A stretch of DNA of 64,000 bases, from assembly GCF_030272615.1 (NCBI RefSeq), contig NC_081415.1, forward strand, positions 367,582,667 to 367,646,666. Reading direction: 5' to 3'. The notes under the pieces were generated by a model that saw only the letters and a program-made list of their open reading frames with translations, was not told where the DNA came from and did not search any database. Origin of the DNA: Cryptomeria japonica (lineage: Eukaryota; Streptophyta; Pinopsida; Cupressales; Cupressaceae). The translations under genes were made by a program, and so were the position numbers. Below, one piece after another: positions 12,020 through 24,190 of the stretch; the stretch's first letter is position 1; every line of letters begins with the position of its first letter.

Positions 12020-15000
12020 ATTGTGAGAGGAAATAAATGTTAGGAATCCATGGAGAGAGATGACAAGAAGTTGTAATAGATGGTTCATCAACAAGTTGTC
12101 AAAGGTCCTGATAGTCCTAAAAATGACTATACAAAATTTTTCATTACTTAGTAAAAATCCTGGTCATTTTGGATTAATTGTGTTCTCTATTCCTGCCTTT
12201 AGGGTTTAGGGTTTAGGGTTTTATGCTTTTATAATTACATCTTGTGGAAAAAAACTTAGCTTGTTATAATTTTGTATTACCTTTTTGTCTTAAGGCCTGA
12301 GGGTCATGTCATCGTCGGTAGGGCCATTTTATCCCCTAAGTTGTGCTTACCTACATTCTCCTAGGTGGAACCCGTCTAACATTTCAGCTGACCCCTTTTC
12401 TTTTTCCTAAGTCTAATGTTTTAGTATTGCGGTCAACAGCTAAACCACGAGCAGATCCTATAGCTTGTGCTCCCCCACGGTTCAAGGTGCATGGTGGTTA
12501 AGGACCACGACATCATGAGATGATGCCATGTGTCCTCAATGGGGAGGTTAAGCCGATAGTTAAATCTTTGCAAAATTTGTTGTTACCGGTTCCCAACAAG
12601 TAAAGTTTGGACTACTAATGGTTCATCAATCTACATGTGCTTCTAATGGACAAATATGTTTTAATTTCTACAAAAAAATTGCTCATCTATTAAGGGACTT
12701 AAGAAGATGGTAATTGTGGCTGACAGGTAAAGTGAGCCAATCCAATGACCCTCGTAAACCTGTGATCAAGAGATGCAAGGGGATTATGGACCATGACATC
12801 ACGAGATGATGCCACATGTCCAAGACAAGCTAGGAAAAGCCAATGGTGGGGTTGCTAACCGAGGTGAAGGAAGAGGTTAGTTGGATATGCCAAATCATAC
12901 ATTGGATGGACCTGTTTGCCACATGGAAGGTCAGTGTCAGATTGACTGACAATGACCGTGTGATTCACCGAGATGGATATGATCTACGGTGGAGTTTCAA
13001 ACAATTTTTGTAAGGGTGTTGTAAAGGCATGGTATGTTATCTGCACAAGAAAGTTAGAATGGGTAGAGTGCAAGATTGTTAACTTGGAGAAAATAGTGAC
13101 AAGGTAGGACAATTGGATGTTGGCTCATTTCAAGAAGCCAATTTTCTGAAGGTTTGTATTGAGTTGGATTGATTTGACAAGAAAGGACAACAGTTTTAGA
13201 GACATAAGAGAATTTGGATAACCTCTGAGTTAGAAATGAAAGATCACAGATTTCTCGGTAAAATCAGAGGTTGCTTGTTGTTAGGGATTCTCACAGAGGG
13301 ATAAAGTCAAAAATGCCTTCTTTGAGAAGATCTAAAAGAGGATAATATGGTGTTTTAAAATAATTTTGAAGCAAAGTTGTGTAGTCCCAAGATGAGAAGA
13401 TCAAAACAAAATCATCCATGTAAGGTGAATCTTGACAGAAAAGCAGTGGATTGATTTTCCTTGTGAAAAAGTTGGAATTTGATGGTGTCCTAGGTCTGAT
13501 ATGCATAATTTCCCTAGTTCACAGCTGGCATGGTGAATAGATAGAAGTGAGCATTTAGGAAGATTGTTTTTGCATGAATAGACACTGCCAAGTGAAGTGA
13601 TTTTGATTATAAATACAATAAGGTGGTAGTTTGGTTGGTAGAAGAGAAAATAAGCCTCTTTTCTTTCTGAAGAGCAGTTTTTCATCACTGAAGAAGATGA
13701 TGTTTGAGCAATATCATACATGGAGTTGTTGTGTTCTTGTTGATACCAAATGGATGTTCTTTCTCTTGTGTGAGTTTTCTTATTGTCAAAGGGGTTGTGA
13801 AAGTTTGAAGGATTGTCAGAGGGGGCGTGAAAGTCATTTCTTATTAGAAAAAGCCACTCATGATACATCCTCTACTTCTACTCTACCACTAGCTGGCAAG
13901 GGGTTTGAGAAAGGAACCCATAGAGAAATGAAAGAAGGATTTGTTTGAGTGGGAAGCGGTAGCCAGTCATCTCTGTGATGACATGCAAGCTTTGACCCCT
14001 CCCCAACATATTATGTTTCCCTATAAGCTTCTCCTTCCACTTTCTCTAATCCTAGGCATAAAGGTTGGATATCTTCCTCTAGTTTGGGGGAGATTTTACT
14101 TCTTGCCAGGATCCAGTTTCCCTTTTAGGAAAGGAAATGCTTTGTAGGATAGAACGAAGTATCTCATAGTTTGATTGAAGACATCAGGATGATAATGACA
14201 TGACTTAAGAACTTTTGTTTCTACCAATGTTCAGTAATAAATTGTGATTTTGTTTTATCATGGGTTCCAACGTATGGGTAGTTTTAAGGAATATTTTGTA
14301 ACATAATTGTGTATGGCTTTCTTGGCTTGTTCATTCTAGATGACATGTATCTCTTGGCCTCAAGCTTGTTGCACCCTTATTATCTATAAAAGGGAAATCA
14401 AGGCCATTAGAAAAGGTTCCAAAATCTCTGAATAGGGTCTCTTATGTAGGTCTGGTCTGTAGGATTAGGTTCCAGTTTTGAGAAATCATGAGTAAATAGC
14501 AGAGAATTGTAATGTCATTTTGTAGAGAAAAATAGAAGATAGTCATCAGTTTCAAATTTCAAATGGGTTCTTCTGTAAATGAAATGTATTCGGTTATTTA
14601 ATAGAAGATAGATTTTGAAGTTAATACAGATATAATTTCAAAATCCTTACTCTCCTGTGTATGATTTTATCTTCTTTTGAGTTAATGGAATCAATTATTT
14701 CATTTGCTTGTTTGATTTTTATGATGTGTGTAATTTTTTATTTCATGCTTTAATCCAAGAGGTTAATTAAAATGCTTGAATGAGATTACAGAGGGATAAA
14801 GGTTGTACTAGGATATGATAAGTAGTTTGGGTAAGAAATTGCAAATAAAATGATACTATAAGGCGATATTGTTTAAGATTTAATCAGCTATTAGATACAT
14901 TTATGTCAAGTTGTAGTGATATTTTAGAAAGTCAGAGCCCAATGGAGTAAGGCACTTGTATATGCTAGCAAATGTCATTAGGTTATCAATTTCTTGTCTG

Positions 15001-15990
15001 TTTCACTTATAATTTATCATAAATCATTAAAATCAAGACATATTTCCAAGTTTTTATGTATGTTTGAGGTGTCCTACTATCTCATGCTTCAGATAAGGTC
15101 GAGGATCACTGAAGAATTCACCATTCTTGAGCATTCTCCCTGCTCTTGAGCCTGTATATGAGATTATCTACTTTGTTTTAGCATAATTCGTGAGTGTGGT
15201 GTAAAGATCACAAATTTTCTAAGGGACCACCCTCCCGGGTCTTGCAGAGCCCAAAGTGTAGAAGGATAAGCATAATCCTTCTCAGTTGTTCCAAGTTCTC
15301 GAGGATTTTAATAGTTGGAGTTGGCTTCTCCATGACTATTTGAAAAATCAACTTGGTTTCTACCTCTCGCAGTGTAAACCCATTTGGGAACCAATAGGTC
15401 CATTGCATGGATTGATAAGAATGGCTCATACTTTTTCCCCAAATTCATCATTGAGGGTAATATTGATGAAGAAGTTGACCCTAAAGTTGATATTGAGATT
15501 TAAATTCAAATAAGGCCAACTGGGGCCTCAAGTGCTGATAATTGTATTAGAGTTGCTCCTAATGTGGAGGTTTCAAAAACTGAGCAAGTTTATTTTCCTG
15601 GTAATTTTGGAGTTTCAAAAACTCATAAAATAGTCTTCCTTGTCACTTAAAGCATATAGGAGGGCTGAGAAAGTGGAATGAGCTATACCTTGTGGATGTC
15701 AAGGTGGTTTAGGTGAGAAAAAAAATCAAAGTTTTCACAAAATATAGTTGCTAAAACCTGGCTTATTATTAAACCACTCCAATATGGGTGTAAAGAGAAA
15801 GCAAGCATAATAAATGGTTTCTATAGGGTGTATTGACTTATACCTGCCAACCCATGATAATAATCATCACCTTGCCTTTATGTAGAGTGTGCAGGATCCT
15901 TGTCAAAGGGTTTTAAGTTCTTGCATATGTAATTCATTTATCTTATGTTAGCTTACATCTTATATGAAGGTCAATCAAATGGTTCACTAC
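12020..15990. other. LTR-like noncoding DNA, no gene supported
   Basis: I find no protein similarity here; the open frames on both strands look like chance. Signs of retroelement regulatory DNA are a TATA module at about 14388, a 34-bp motif GGACCAYGACATCAYGAGATG... present at 12501 and again at 12788 (four differences), and C/T-rich stretches near 12350. 12198-12221 holds three telomere-type TTTAGGG units. This stretch probably starts the DNA inserted into the CACTA element, but neither boundary can be fixed. Confidence 0.4.
14385..14398 (+). promoter_or_regulatory. TATA module resembling the one at about 56141
   Basis: The sequence is CTATAAAAGGGAAATCAAGGCC, preceded by GGCCTCAAGCTTGTTG. 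The segment around 56141 has the same order (GGCCCGAGGCTTGTTT, then TTATAAAAGGGAATTCAAGGCC). Two plus-strand core promoters of the same kind suggest two related LTRs. Confidence 0.45.
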
Positions 15991-15992
15991 CT

Positions 15993-16164
15993 TGCATAGA
16001 CAAGGCAACGAACTATTTGAAAAAATGTCTCAAAGAAATGTGTTCTCATGGTGATGGAATTCCATGACAATCCATAGTAATTTGACTATCATGGCATTCC
16101 ATCAACATGAGACCACATTTCTTTAAGGCATTTTTTCTAACAATTCACTGCCTTGTCTATGTTA
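15993..16164. repeat. Near-perfect hairpin (MITE-like or small-RNA precursor-like)
   Basis: Two arms of about 76 bp (15993-16068 and 16089-16164) are inverted copies with roughly a dozen mismatches around a 20-base loop. Each arm contains CATAGACAAGGC, GAAAAAATG and AAGAAATGTG. No coding potential is present. A foldback MITE is the simplest reading. Confidence 0.6.
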
Positions 16165-16390
16165 CCACATTTTTCATACATGTCTTATATTGGTCAAATA
16201 GTGCAAAACATATATTCAACATAGCTAGGAAATGTTCATTCAAATCACAAATTCTCTAATTACATATAGAAAAGTTTAATATCCCATAGGTCAATTTTGA
16301 TTTTTACATATAATTACATATATAAATGTATAATATCCCATACCTTGGTAATGCTTACTTATAATTTCATATAAAAATGGTTAATATCCC

Positions 16391-18356
16391 ATAGGTCAAT
16401 TTTAATTTTTACATATAATTATAATATCCCATTTAATTATAATTACCCATATAATATCCCATTTAATATCCCTTATAAATATGTAATTGAAATATCCCAT
16501 TTACATATAATTATAATATCTCATACATCAATTTCAATTTCAAATTACTCTACAAAGTAAAAGACTTCGAAAAACTTCATTCTCGCAAGGTAAAGTAGAA
16601 GACCATTGGTGCACGCTGGAGAGGATATTCATAAGGTTAGAGATGGTGGTGAATTAAGACTTCATTCATGCACACAGGAAGAGGAAATTAGTTTACAGGT
16701 GAGCAATCACTTAGCTTCATATTATGTACATTTTATAATATATATGGGATATTGTATGAGACATTTCAATTTCATAGACATATGTAAATGGGATATTATA
16801 TTAGATATTATAATTATAAATAAATGGGATATTATATAATCAAGTCTAACAGTTTTATTTTACAATTTTTTTGTGTTTGATCCATAAGAGCTTTGGTAGA
16901 GCCGACTCATTTAGTCTCGCAAGCAACTAATCGATTCTATATTGGCTTTGTTTGTTTCAACACCTGACCCTTTCTTTGTAGTAATCTTATAGGCCCACAT
17001 ATACCTTTTCCTAGCATCATCTATAGCAACTATATTGCTAGAGGATGCAAACAATGTGTAGAGAAGGGTTTGAACTCTATACTAATAGAAGGTGATGCAT
17101 AGATACTTATCAACGCTATTAAGAATGGTGCCACAGCAAATTGGAAAATACAAAGGATTCTAAGGGACACTATGGATGCTCTAAATAAAGTTCCTGACTA
17201 TGAGGTCAAACATGTTTTTAGCGAGGTGAACATGGCTGCAAATTACATGGTAAACATGGGAATAAATATAAGGACAAAGGATGACCAGGTTTTTGAGGCA
17301 ATCTCGAGTGAGGATTCAGAACAGTTTCTAGTGGATGACTATGAAGCCTTGTGGAGGCATAAAAAAGAAGGAATTGCATAGGTATGACTAAGGGAGGGTA
17401 CTGATCTGGATTCCAAACCACAAATTTGGATCCAGAGTGACAAAGGTGATCATGATAGACGAAAATAAGGCTTCGATTACCATGAATGAAGGGACATTGG
17501 GAGAAGGTGGCAAGAGATTAGGAAATTTTAAATCCAAAGATGAATTTGGTTTTCATGGGATATAAGATTTCTTCCTCTTTTAGACAGAGAGTGATGTTTG
17601 ATAAGGATAGGAAATCATAAGGTTGAGGTTAAATAGGAAGGAAGATCAAGCATTGATTACAGGAGTAGAACTGAGGGAAAATAGTCCATCACTTTGGGTT
17701 GAGTTGCCTATTTACAAAGGAGACATTTTAGAAGAAATGCAAGAGACTTTTTGATTGTGATGAGCTCACTTGGGATGTGTTGTGGCATGTGGATAGGGCT
17801 ATTTTGGGTAGGGATAGGCACTGGTATGATGGTTTTGTCTATGAGGCGATTTTGTACCCAATGGTTGACATCCTTGATTCCAAGGAAGCATGCATACAGA
17901 TGATCCCAACATTCAAAGAACATCCTTCAAAGCCTTCATAAAGCATAAAAACCCTTGCAATACCAAGAACAAGTCCCTAAAGAACCCTAGAAGATCATTG
18001 AAAAGGGAAACCAATAATTTTGATTATGTTTGATGTGCACATAAGATGAAGCTAAGTGATTGATCACCTGTGAACTAATTTCCTCTGCCTCTGAATCTCC
18101 TCTCTTATGCGCGAATGAACTATTCATTCACCACCATCTGCAAATTTGATCCTCTCCTACTTGGTGGGAATGAAGTTTTTTGAAGTCTTTTTCTCTGTAG
18201 AGTAATTTGAAATTCAAATTGACCTATGGGATATTATAATTATATGTAAATGCAATATTTCATATACATAATTAAATGGGATATTATATGGGTAATTATA
18301 ATTAAATGGGATATTATATGGGATATTATAGTTATGTATACAAATTAAAATTGATC
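16391..18356. mobile_element. Foldback element with about 190-bp inverted repeats
   Basis: About 16391-16590 and 18168-18356 are inverted copies. Both contain CAATTTTAATTT, runs of (AT)ATAATATCCCATTTAATTA, and AATTACTCTACA followed by AAGACTTC and AACTTCATTC. The roughly 1.6-kb interior holds a decayed RNase H fragment. Extra copies of the TATAATATCCC motif occur at 16240-16390 and 16735-16845. Long inverted ends with a captured coding piece suggest a Mutator-like foldback element. I could not identify a target duplication. Confidence 0.5.
17043..17276 (+). pseudogene. RNase H-like (RVT_3 type) fragment
   Basis: One frame encodes 'CVEKGLNSILIEGDA', then a stop at about 17098, then 'ILINAIKNG', 'ILRDTMDAL' and 'HVFSEVNMAANYM'. 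This matches the second half of the RNase H-like domain found in plant LINE elements and related host genes (EGDS...LI...HV.RE.N..AD.LA). The final aspartate position is Asn (AANYM). The first half, with the DG motif, is missing. It is a fragment inside the foldback element and not functional. Confidence 0.6.
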
Positions 18357-20370
18357 ACCTAAGTGCCGACCCCAAGTGACTCGGTCGTGTGGGATAATAT
18401 TTACAAAGAAAGTGCACCTTGTCTTTTATCCTGCTAGGTGTTTCAATGTGATTTTCAACCTTGTGGGATAAGTAAATGATAGTTTCCAAAGAGTGTATCT
18501 TATCCCGTGACACATTTGCATTAATGATCTAGCACCGTGGAATAAGAAGAAGGAAATAATTACAAAGGAATCCTTATCTTGTGACAACTACAAGGTGAGA
18601 AAAGAAGCAATGCAAAGCAGTGGCTAAAAGAAATAAGTAGAGGCCTATCCCACAATGATCCAAGAGCACTGCGAGAGGCCCGCAAGATAAGGGTTGTCTT
18701 AGGCACAAAGGGGAAATCTTATCTTCTAGGCTCTCCAAGTTACCATAATAGAATTACAAGGCAATGCAGGACAAGTCACCAAAGAAGAATGCTATGGTTT
18801 TCTTATCCTATGCATTCCTGTGGGGATAAGAAAAGAGTCGCAGGATAAGAAAATAACTAAGAAAAGGGTAAAAGGGCTTATCCCTCGGGGAGTAGACATC
18901 CACAACAAAGGTGAATGGAAGATCAACAGATAAGACTCAAAGGTGCACCATGGGATAAGAGTGTTAAAGGAAAGAAGATGAAGTCTTATCCCATGATGTG
19001 TTCCTCTTGTTTAAAGATGGCCATGGGATAAGAGTTATAAGATGAAAATAAGGGAAAGCTTATCCCGTGCATTCCCACAGGGATAAAAGGAGTACTGGGG
19101 GATAAGACAAAGCTAGTTCAAAGGCTTATCTCGTAGATGGTAGAAACATAAAGGAAAAGGGCTTGCAAGAAGAAGGCTAGGAGAAACACATGATACAGAT
19201 TCCAAGGTGAAACACATAGAAGCTTATCCTGCAAGGATAGAAGAAGGGGTAAATGACATTGTGGGATAAATAAAATAAGGGAAATCTACAATAGAGTATT
19301 ATCCCATGGAGATAGCTGAGATGGCCAAAGGAGCTTCAGAGAATATGAATTTCTAAAGTGACAAAGGGGACTTAAGTATTGCTAAAAAAAGCTAGGTCTT
19401 CTTTATTTCCTAGGAAGGCCTCACGCACGACCACTTAACCCATGAATTCTTCCACGTGTTCTAAATGATCACTTAAGTGCTGACCCCAAGTAGCTTGATC
19501 ACATGTGATAAGATTTCAAAAGGAAGCACACCCTGTTCCTTATCCTGTAAGTGGTTTCAATGTGAATTTCAACCCCCCAGGATAAGAAAAAAGAAAGAAT
19601 TACAAAGAAGTCCTTATCTCGAGACAACTACAAAGTGAGCAAGGAAAAATGTGGGATAAGGAGTGGTCAAAGAAAACAAGTGGTAAAAGCTTATCCCACA
19701 ATGAATCAAGAACACTGTGAAATGGCCGCGGGATAAGGACTGACTTAAATATAAAGGGAGTCTTATCCTACAAGATTTCCATGCCACTAGAATAACATTA
19801 CAAGGCAATGCAGGATAAGTCAACAATGAAGGATGCAATTCTTTTCTTATCCCATGCGTCCTCGTGGGGATAAGAAAAGAGTCCCCAGATAAAAAAATAC
19901 TTAAGCAAAAGGTAAAAGGACTTATCCTACGGGGTAGAAAAGATCCATAACAATGGTGAAACTCAAAGTGCATTGCGGGATAGGAATTGTGAAGGGGAAA
20001 TAAGATAAATCCTTATCCCACGCATCCCTGTGGGGATAAGAAAAGTCTAGTTCAAAAGCTTATCCCGTGGATGATAAAAACACAAAGAAAGGGGCTTGTA
20101 GGCGAAAGGAAAAAGGAAGGGTTAAGATCAACATAGGATAAGATCTCCAAAGAAAGAAAATAGAATCTTATCCCATGAAGATAGAAGGAATGGATAGTGA
20201 CACCATAGGATAAGTAAAACAAAGGAAAATTACAATAGAAGCTTATCCCGCAGAGAAAGTTAAGATGGCCGAGGAGGCTCCATAGAGTATGAAATTCTAA
20301 TTTGTCATGAGGAACTTGAAGAGAATGCCACATCATTATTCAGGGAAGGCCAATGAGAAATCTCGATTGT
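18352..20370 (+). repeat. Two tandem 1.1-kb repeats packed with GGGATAAG/CTTATCCC motifs
   Basis: 18352-19467 and 19468-20370 start alike (GATCACYTAAGTGCYGACCCCAAGT) and align over most of their length. Within them I count about 45 copies of (G)GGATAAG or its complement CTTATCC(C), in both orientations, often as facing pairs 20-40 bp apart. GATAAG is the core of the plant I-box/GATA-type site, but a role as a binding array is inference. The array lies directly upstream of the plus-strand F1 reading frame, as the CGATGAA array lies upstream of the LTR-borne F1 frames. Confidence 0.7.
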
Positions 20371-20725
20371 CAATTGCTAGATCAACGGATGAAATTCAAA
20401 ATTGGTACCAATGATTACCTCTGTCCAACACAGATGAATTAATGGCATCACAATAAATTGAAAATTTAGTGGCATTCTTTCTTACCTTGCATATAGAGAG
20501 ATTTTAGAGCAGTATCGAGTGAGAAAAAAGGCAAATTTCAGCATTCCATCATGCTTCCCAACATTTTCAGTTGAAGAGAAAACCAGTAAGTTATTTTTTT
20601 CCGCTTGTGTGCATTATCAGACTGTTACAGTAAAATATTTTGTTGCTTGCGTGTGTTCCTTAGAAGTCAATATATTTTACTCTTACATTTTCTTTCCAAG
20701 TTTCTAATCAGTCCAAATTGTTAAG
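20371..20725 (+). other. Leader region upstream of the F1 pseudogene
   Basis: This is 355 bp without a supported gene, between the motif array and the ATG at 20726. I see no clear TATA box. It may be the 5' untranslated region or promoter of the F1 frame. Confidence 0.3.
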
Positions 20726-23700
20726 ATGGCATCTCCTGTTGTGCAATCTGCCACCCCTACTTCCAAGCAAGCCCACGTAATTGAGGCAAGCTCCTCAATT
20801 CCCACCAACGAGGCTGCACCTCTAGATATGGTTCCCCTCACGCAAGAAATTGTAGGTGCCCATTCTATGCAACCAAGCCCTAGAGTCACCCCACAAGTAT
20901 CAGAGGAGGTCGAAGTTATCTCCCCTCCAAAAGAGAAGGCCACAAAGAGAAAAAGAAAAATCATCTAAAAGATCATCATTATTGTTTCTGATAGTGAATC
21001 TTTAGACGATCCCTCTCCTACTCCTAAAACAAGGAATCCCACTCCAAAGAAGAGGAAGAACACTAAGAAGGCTTCAGCTGAAGCCACCTCTGTTGAAACC
21101 CCATCCCCTGTACATGATGCTCCTGCTCCTATTAATCCATTTGCTGAGGAATCCCCAATTCCTCAAAAGCCAATCCCACAAGGAGAAAACCCTCAAGAGC
21201 TAGCCAAAGAGGCTGCTCAAACAAAAGAAAAGACTCCCAAGCCTATAAAACGCTCTAGGAAGCCATCCAAAGGGGAGTTATCAGCTCAGGTGGAGCAACC
21301 ACCAATGCAACCTACTACTCCTCTTGCTCCTTCCATGACCTCGAAAGAGTTGCAACAAGAGGCTGAACAAAGATTGGAAGAAATCTCATAAAGGGCAACT
21401 AGAAAGACTAGGAGCCTATCCCAAGACCTGCTAGATTTATTTGAGCAATCCACAATGTAGGATTTTCTGAGGACTATCTTCAATAATAAAGAGGTAGGGT
21501 GTAGGGATGCCTTCACCAAGGAAAGGGGCTGGGATATTTTTCATTCATTCCGTGGCTACAAAGATAAGGCCATCCCAATGTGCAACCCCTGGACATTGAA
21601 CCTTGGCAAATTGGTGGCACCCAATGTTTTTATAGAGCCTATGCTTATAAGGGAGCTGGCAAAGGCATATGATGTTCCAAGCTAGATGGTTAGGACTACT
21701 AAACGACATGTCCTAATAAACATCTCTCCCGGGGCTATCATTCAATGTTTTGATTTAGAAAGTCTGCCCTCACAACTATAAACATGGATAATTTGAAGAG
21801 GGACTATGAGAACAAAAATGATAGGTACACAATGGATCTTGTTCCTCATTTCATGAGGAGAATTTACAAAGATTCATAGAATTATGTCTTGCCATCTGAA
21901 AGGGAGCCCTTCAAGCTTGACTGTTTTGAGCCCTATTTTGTTAAAACCTATTATGCACTAGGGGAGGTCCTTGTAGTTGATTGCAAGCTCACCAAATTGC
22001 CTATTGATTTTATGATGATGGCTATCAACATTCAACACCCCTCAATAGATGAATTATATGATTTTCCAAGTGCTATTCATGAGAAGATTCATGAGGGATT
22101 GGTGAGAGCTGAAAATAAGGATGAAAAATTGGTATTCTTGCACTATTCTTTGGTCTGCCACTTAATTCTTTATCAAAATAGAGCATATTGGGGCCCAAAG
22201 TTGAGAATAAAGACATATGATCCCTACACAGGTCTCCCTTGGCTGGTGCAAAGATGGACCTAGGTTTGGGACAAGGGATCTAAGTTTGGTGATTATTGTG
22301 TATTATTTGACCATTTTGTGATGAACATTTTGACAAGACTTGGGGTAGTAGTGTCGAGGCTACCTAAAGAGATAATCAAAATATTGAGAATAAGGAGTAG
22401 TAGGGCTGATGAACATGTCTACCCTGAGGGTGCATTCACCCACAATTTTGGGGCTTACTTCTTTTAAGGCAATTGTACAATAATAAGAATTTATGGATGT
22501 GAGCAAGGACCCCATGTATTGCCTATTGTTATCTCTCCAAGGTTAGAATTCCTCAAATTCATCTGGCAAATGATGTGGATGGAGAGGAGCAAATCAAATC
22601 TGATAGAAAGGGAAAATTTCTCCCCAGGAAAACAGTTTTCAATGAATTTAGTGTAGGTTGTGAGACCCTGGAGAAGGTATAGGATTTTTTGGTGAAGAAT
22701 TACAGGTTGAGGGTTGCCCAAGCTAGACATTTTGACCTTGAAGGTTGTATAATGACATTAGAGTAAATAAATTGAGGGAAAAGGGGTATTTTCATTCTTT
22801 TGTAGAAAGAGAAGATCTTATTAGGAATGCTCTTCCATGTGAGGTAGAGCAAAGGAGGAAGAAGTGGAACCTCATGAATAAATTTGAAAGGGAAATGAAA
22901 CAAGAGGATCCCGATTTTGTAGGTTCCTTCTTGCACTTTAGGGATGATTTTTCTAGAATGTCTTTCATGTTAAGAAAGGTAGATGATATAATAAATGAGG
23001 AGTTGTAGAGAAGAGAGGCCAAGGAAAAGGGAGTGGAATACAAAGGAAAACCAATTGATCTAGCTCCCAAGGCTTAGATTGAGGAAGCACCTGCAGAGTC
23101 CTCCAAAGAGGGTGTACATAAGGATGAGGAGGTAACAACAGAGTAGGCTAGGAAGATTGAAAGAGGAAAGGCTAAAATATCAGACTTTGTAGATATGCAG
23201 GAGGATTTTGATACTTCAGTGCTGCCACCTTCTCCTCCAAGGGAAACATTCCACAATGATGCAAATGCTAAAGTTTCAATGATCTAGATAGGGCTCTCAT
23301 CCCAAGAATAATCCCTATAGAAGAAGCAAATAATGAGAGGATTATTGCTTCAAAGAACTTTATGGTGGATGACCAATTTATTAAGATCCTTGAGTTTAGA
23401 TCAGTTTGGCTAAGGGAGAAATTGAAGAACATGTTTGATGAAGAAATAAAAAATTTTGGCAAGAACAATTTTGATTGTACTCCTCAAGAGGCCAAAGAAA
23501 TGGTAGTGAAAAGTGGAGTTCTCCTTGTCCTAGGGGGGAATTTTGAGAGAATTTTCTTGTTAAATCAAATCATGCGGTAGAAGGACCCCAATTTTGCTAA
23601 AGAGTTTTGAGATCATGGCTCCAATGTAAATATAAGTTCAAAAGCTTTTGCTTTATGGTCAAAGGCCCCTAGCACTAAAAAGCCCATGGTTTTGCAAGCG

Positions 23701-24190
23701 GTTCAACAAAAATAAGGGCATGTTGTTGTAAGGACCTTACAGGACATTACTACTTCATATGTTGTAGCAATTTCCAAGCACGCAGTCCAATTTGCTCAGC
23801 TGACAGTAGATGATTAAGAGAAAAAGAATATAAAGCTAAAGAATATGCATGTTGTTTTAAATACCAAGTACAACGAATTATTTGTTGAGAACATTGCATT
23901 GAAAGAGAAAATAAAGAAGATGGCAACTGACTCTTCTGGATGAATTAGACCTGAGGAGCTTGAGAAGATAAACAAAAATATGCAAAGGGTCAAAGATGAA
24001 GCTATAAGCAATTATTTTAAAATTAGGAAAGATTCAACTTTCAGAATTTCAAATAAAATCATTGATAAATTGGATGAAGTCCACACTTTATATTCTTTGA
24101 CATCCAATCTCCTGAGTCCGCTTGATGAATTCATTGCATTCTTTCAACCAATCAGAGCTACATGGTTGCTAAAGGGTCAAACCTTGAAGG
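20726..24190 (+). pseudogene. F1-family ORF, 5' part (interrupted by a copia insertion)
   Basis: The frame starts MASPVVQ at 20726 and carries several stops (for example near 20966, 21388, 21457). It is a distant homologue of the ORF inside the Tat-like LTRs: both have a Ser/Lys-rich start, '.QDLLD', 'NLGKLV.PNVF', a 'F.PYF..TYYA' block, a 'G......FLL' block and a coiled-coil tail. The basic KKRKNTKK-type patch could be a nuclear signal. At 24190 the frame is cut by the end of a minus-strand LTR and resumes at 55293. It sits in the orientation opposite to the Tat-like element, so it belongs to an older relative, perhaps itself an LTR. The function is unknown. Confidence 0.65.

Noticed and set aside
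12198-12221. Telomere-type (TTTAGGG)3 repeat
   Set aside because: Only about three units; such short interstitial runs are common in plant DNA and no other subtelomeric sign is present.
13401-13868. 155-codon minus-strand frame
   Set aside because: No domain, no relative in the window, and overlapping frames on the other strand are equally long. It sits in LTR-like DNA.
18390-20260. CRISPR-like array
   Set aside because: The repeated unit is about 8 bp, occurs in both orientations with irregular spacing, and the context is a plant retroelement.
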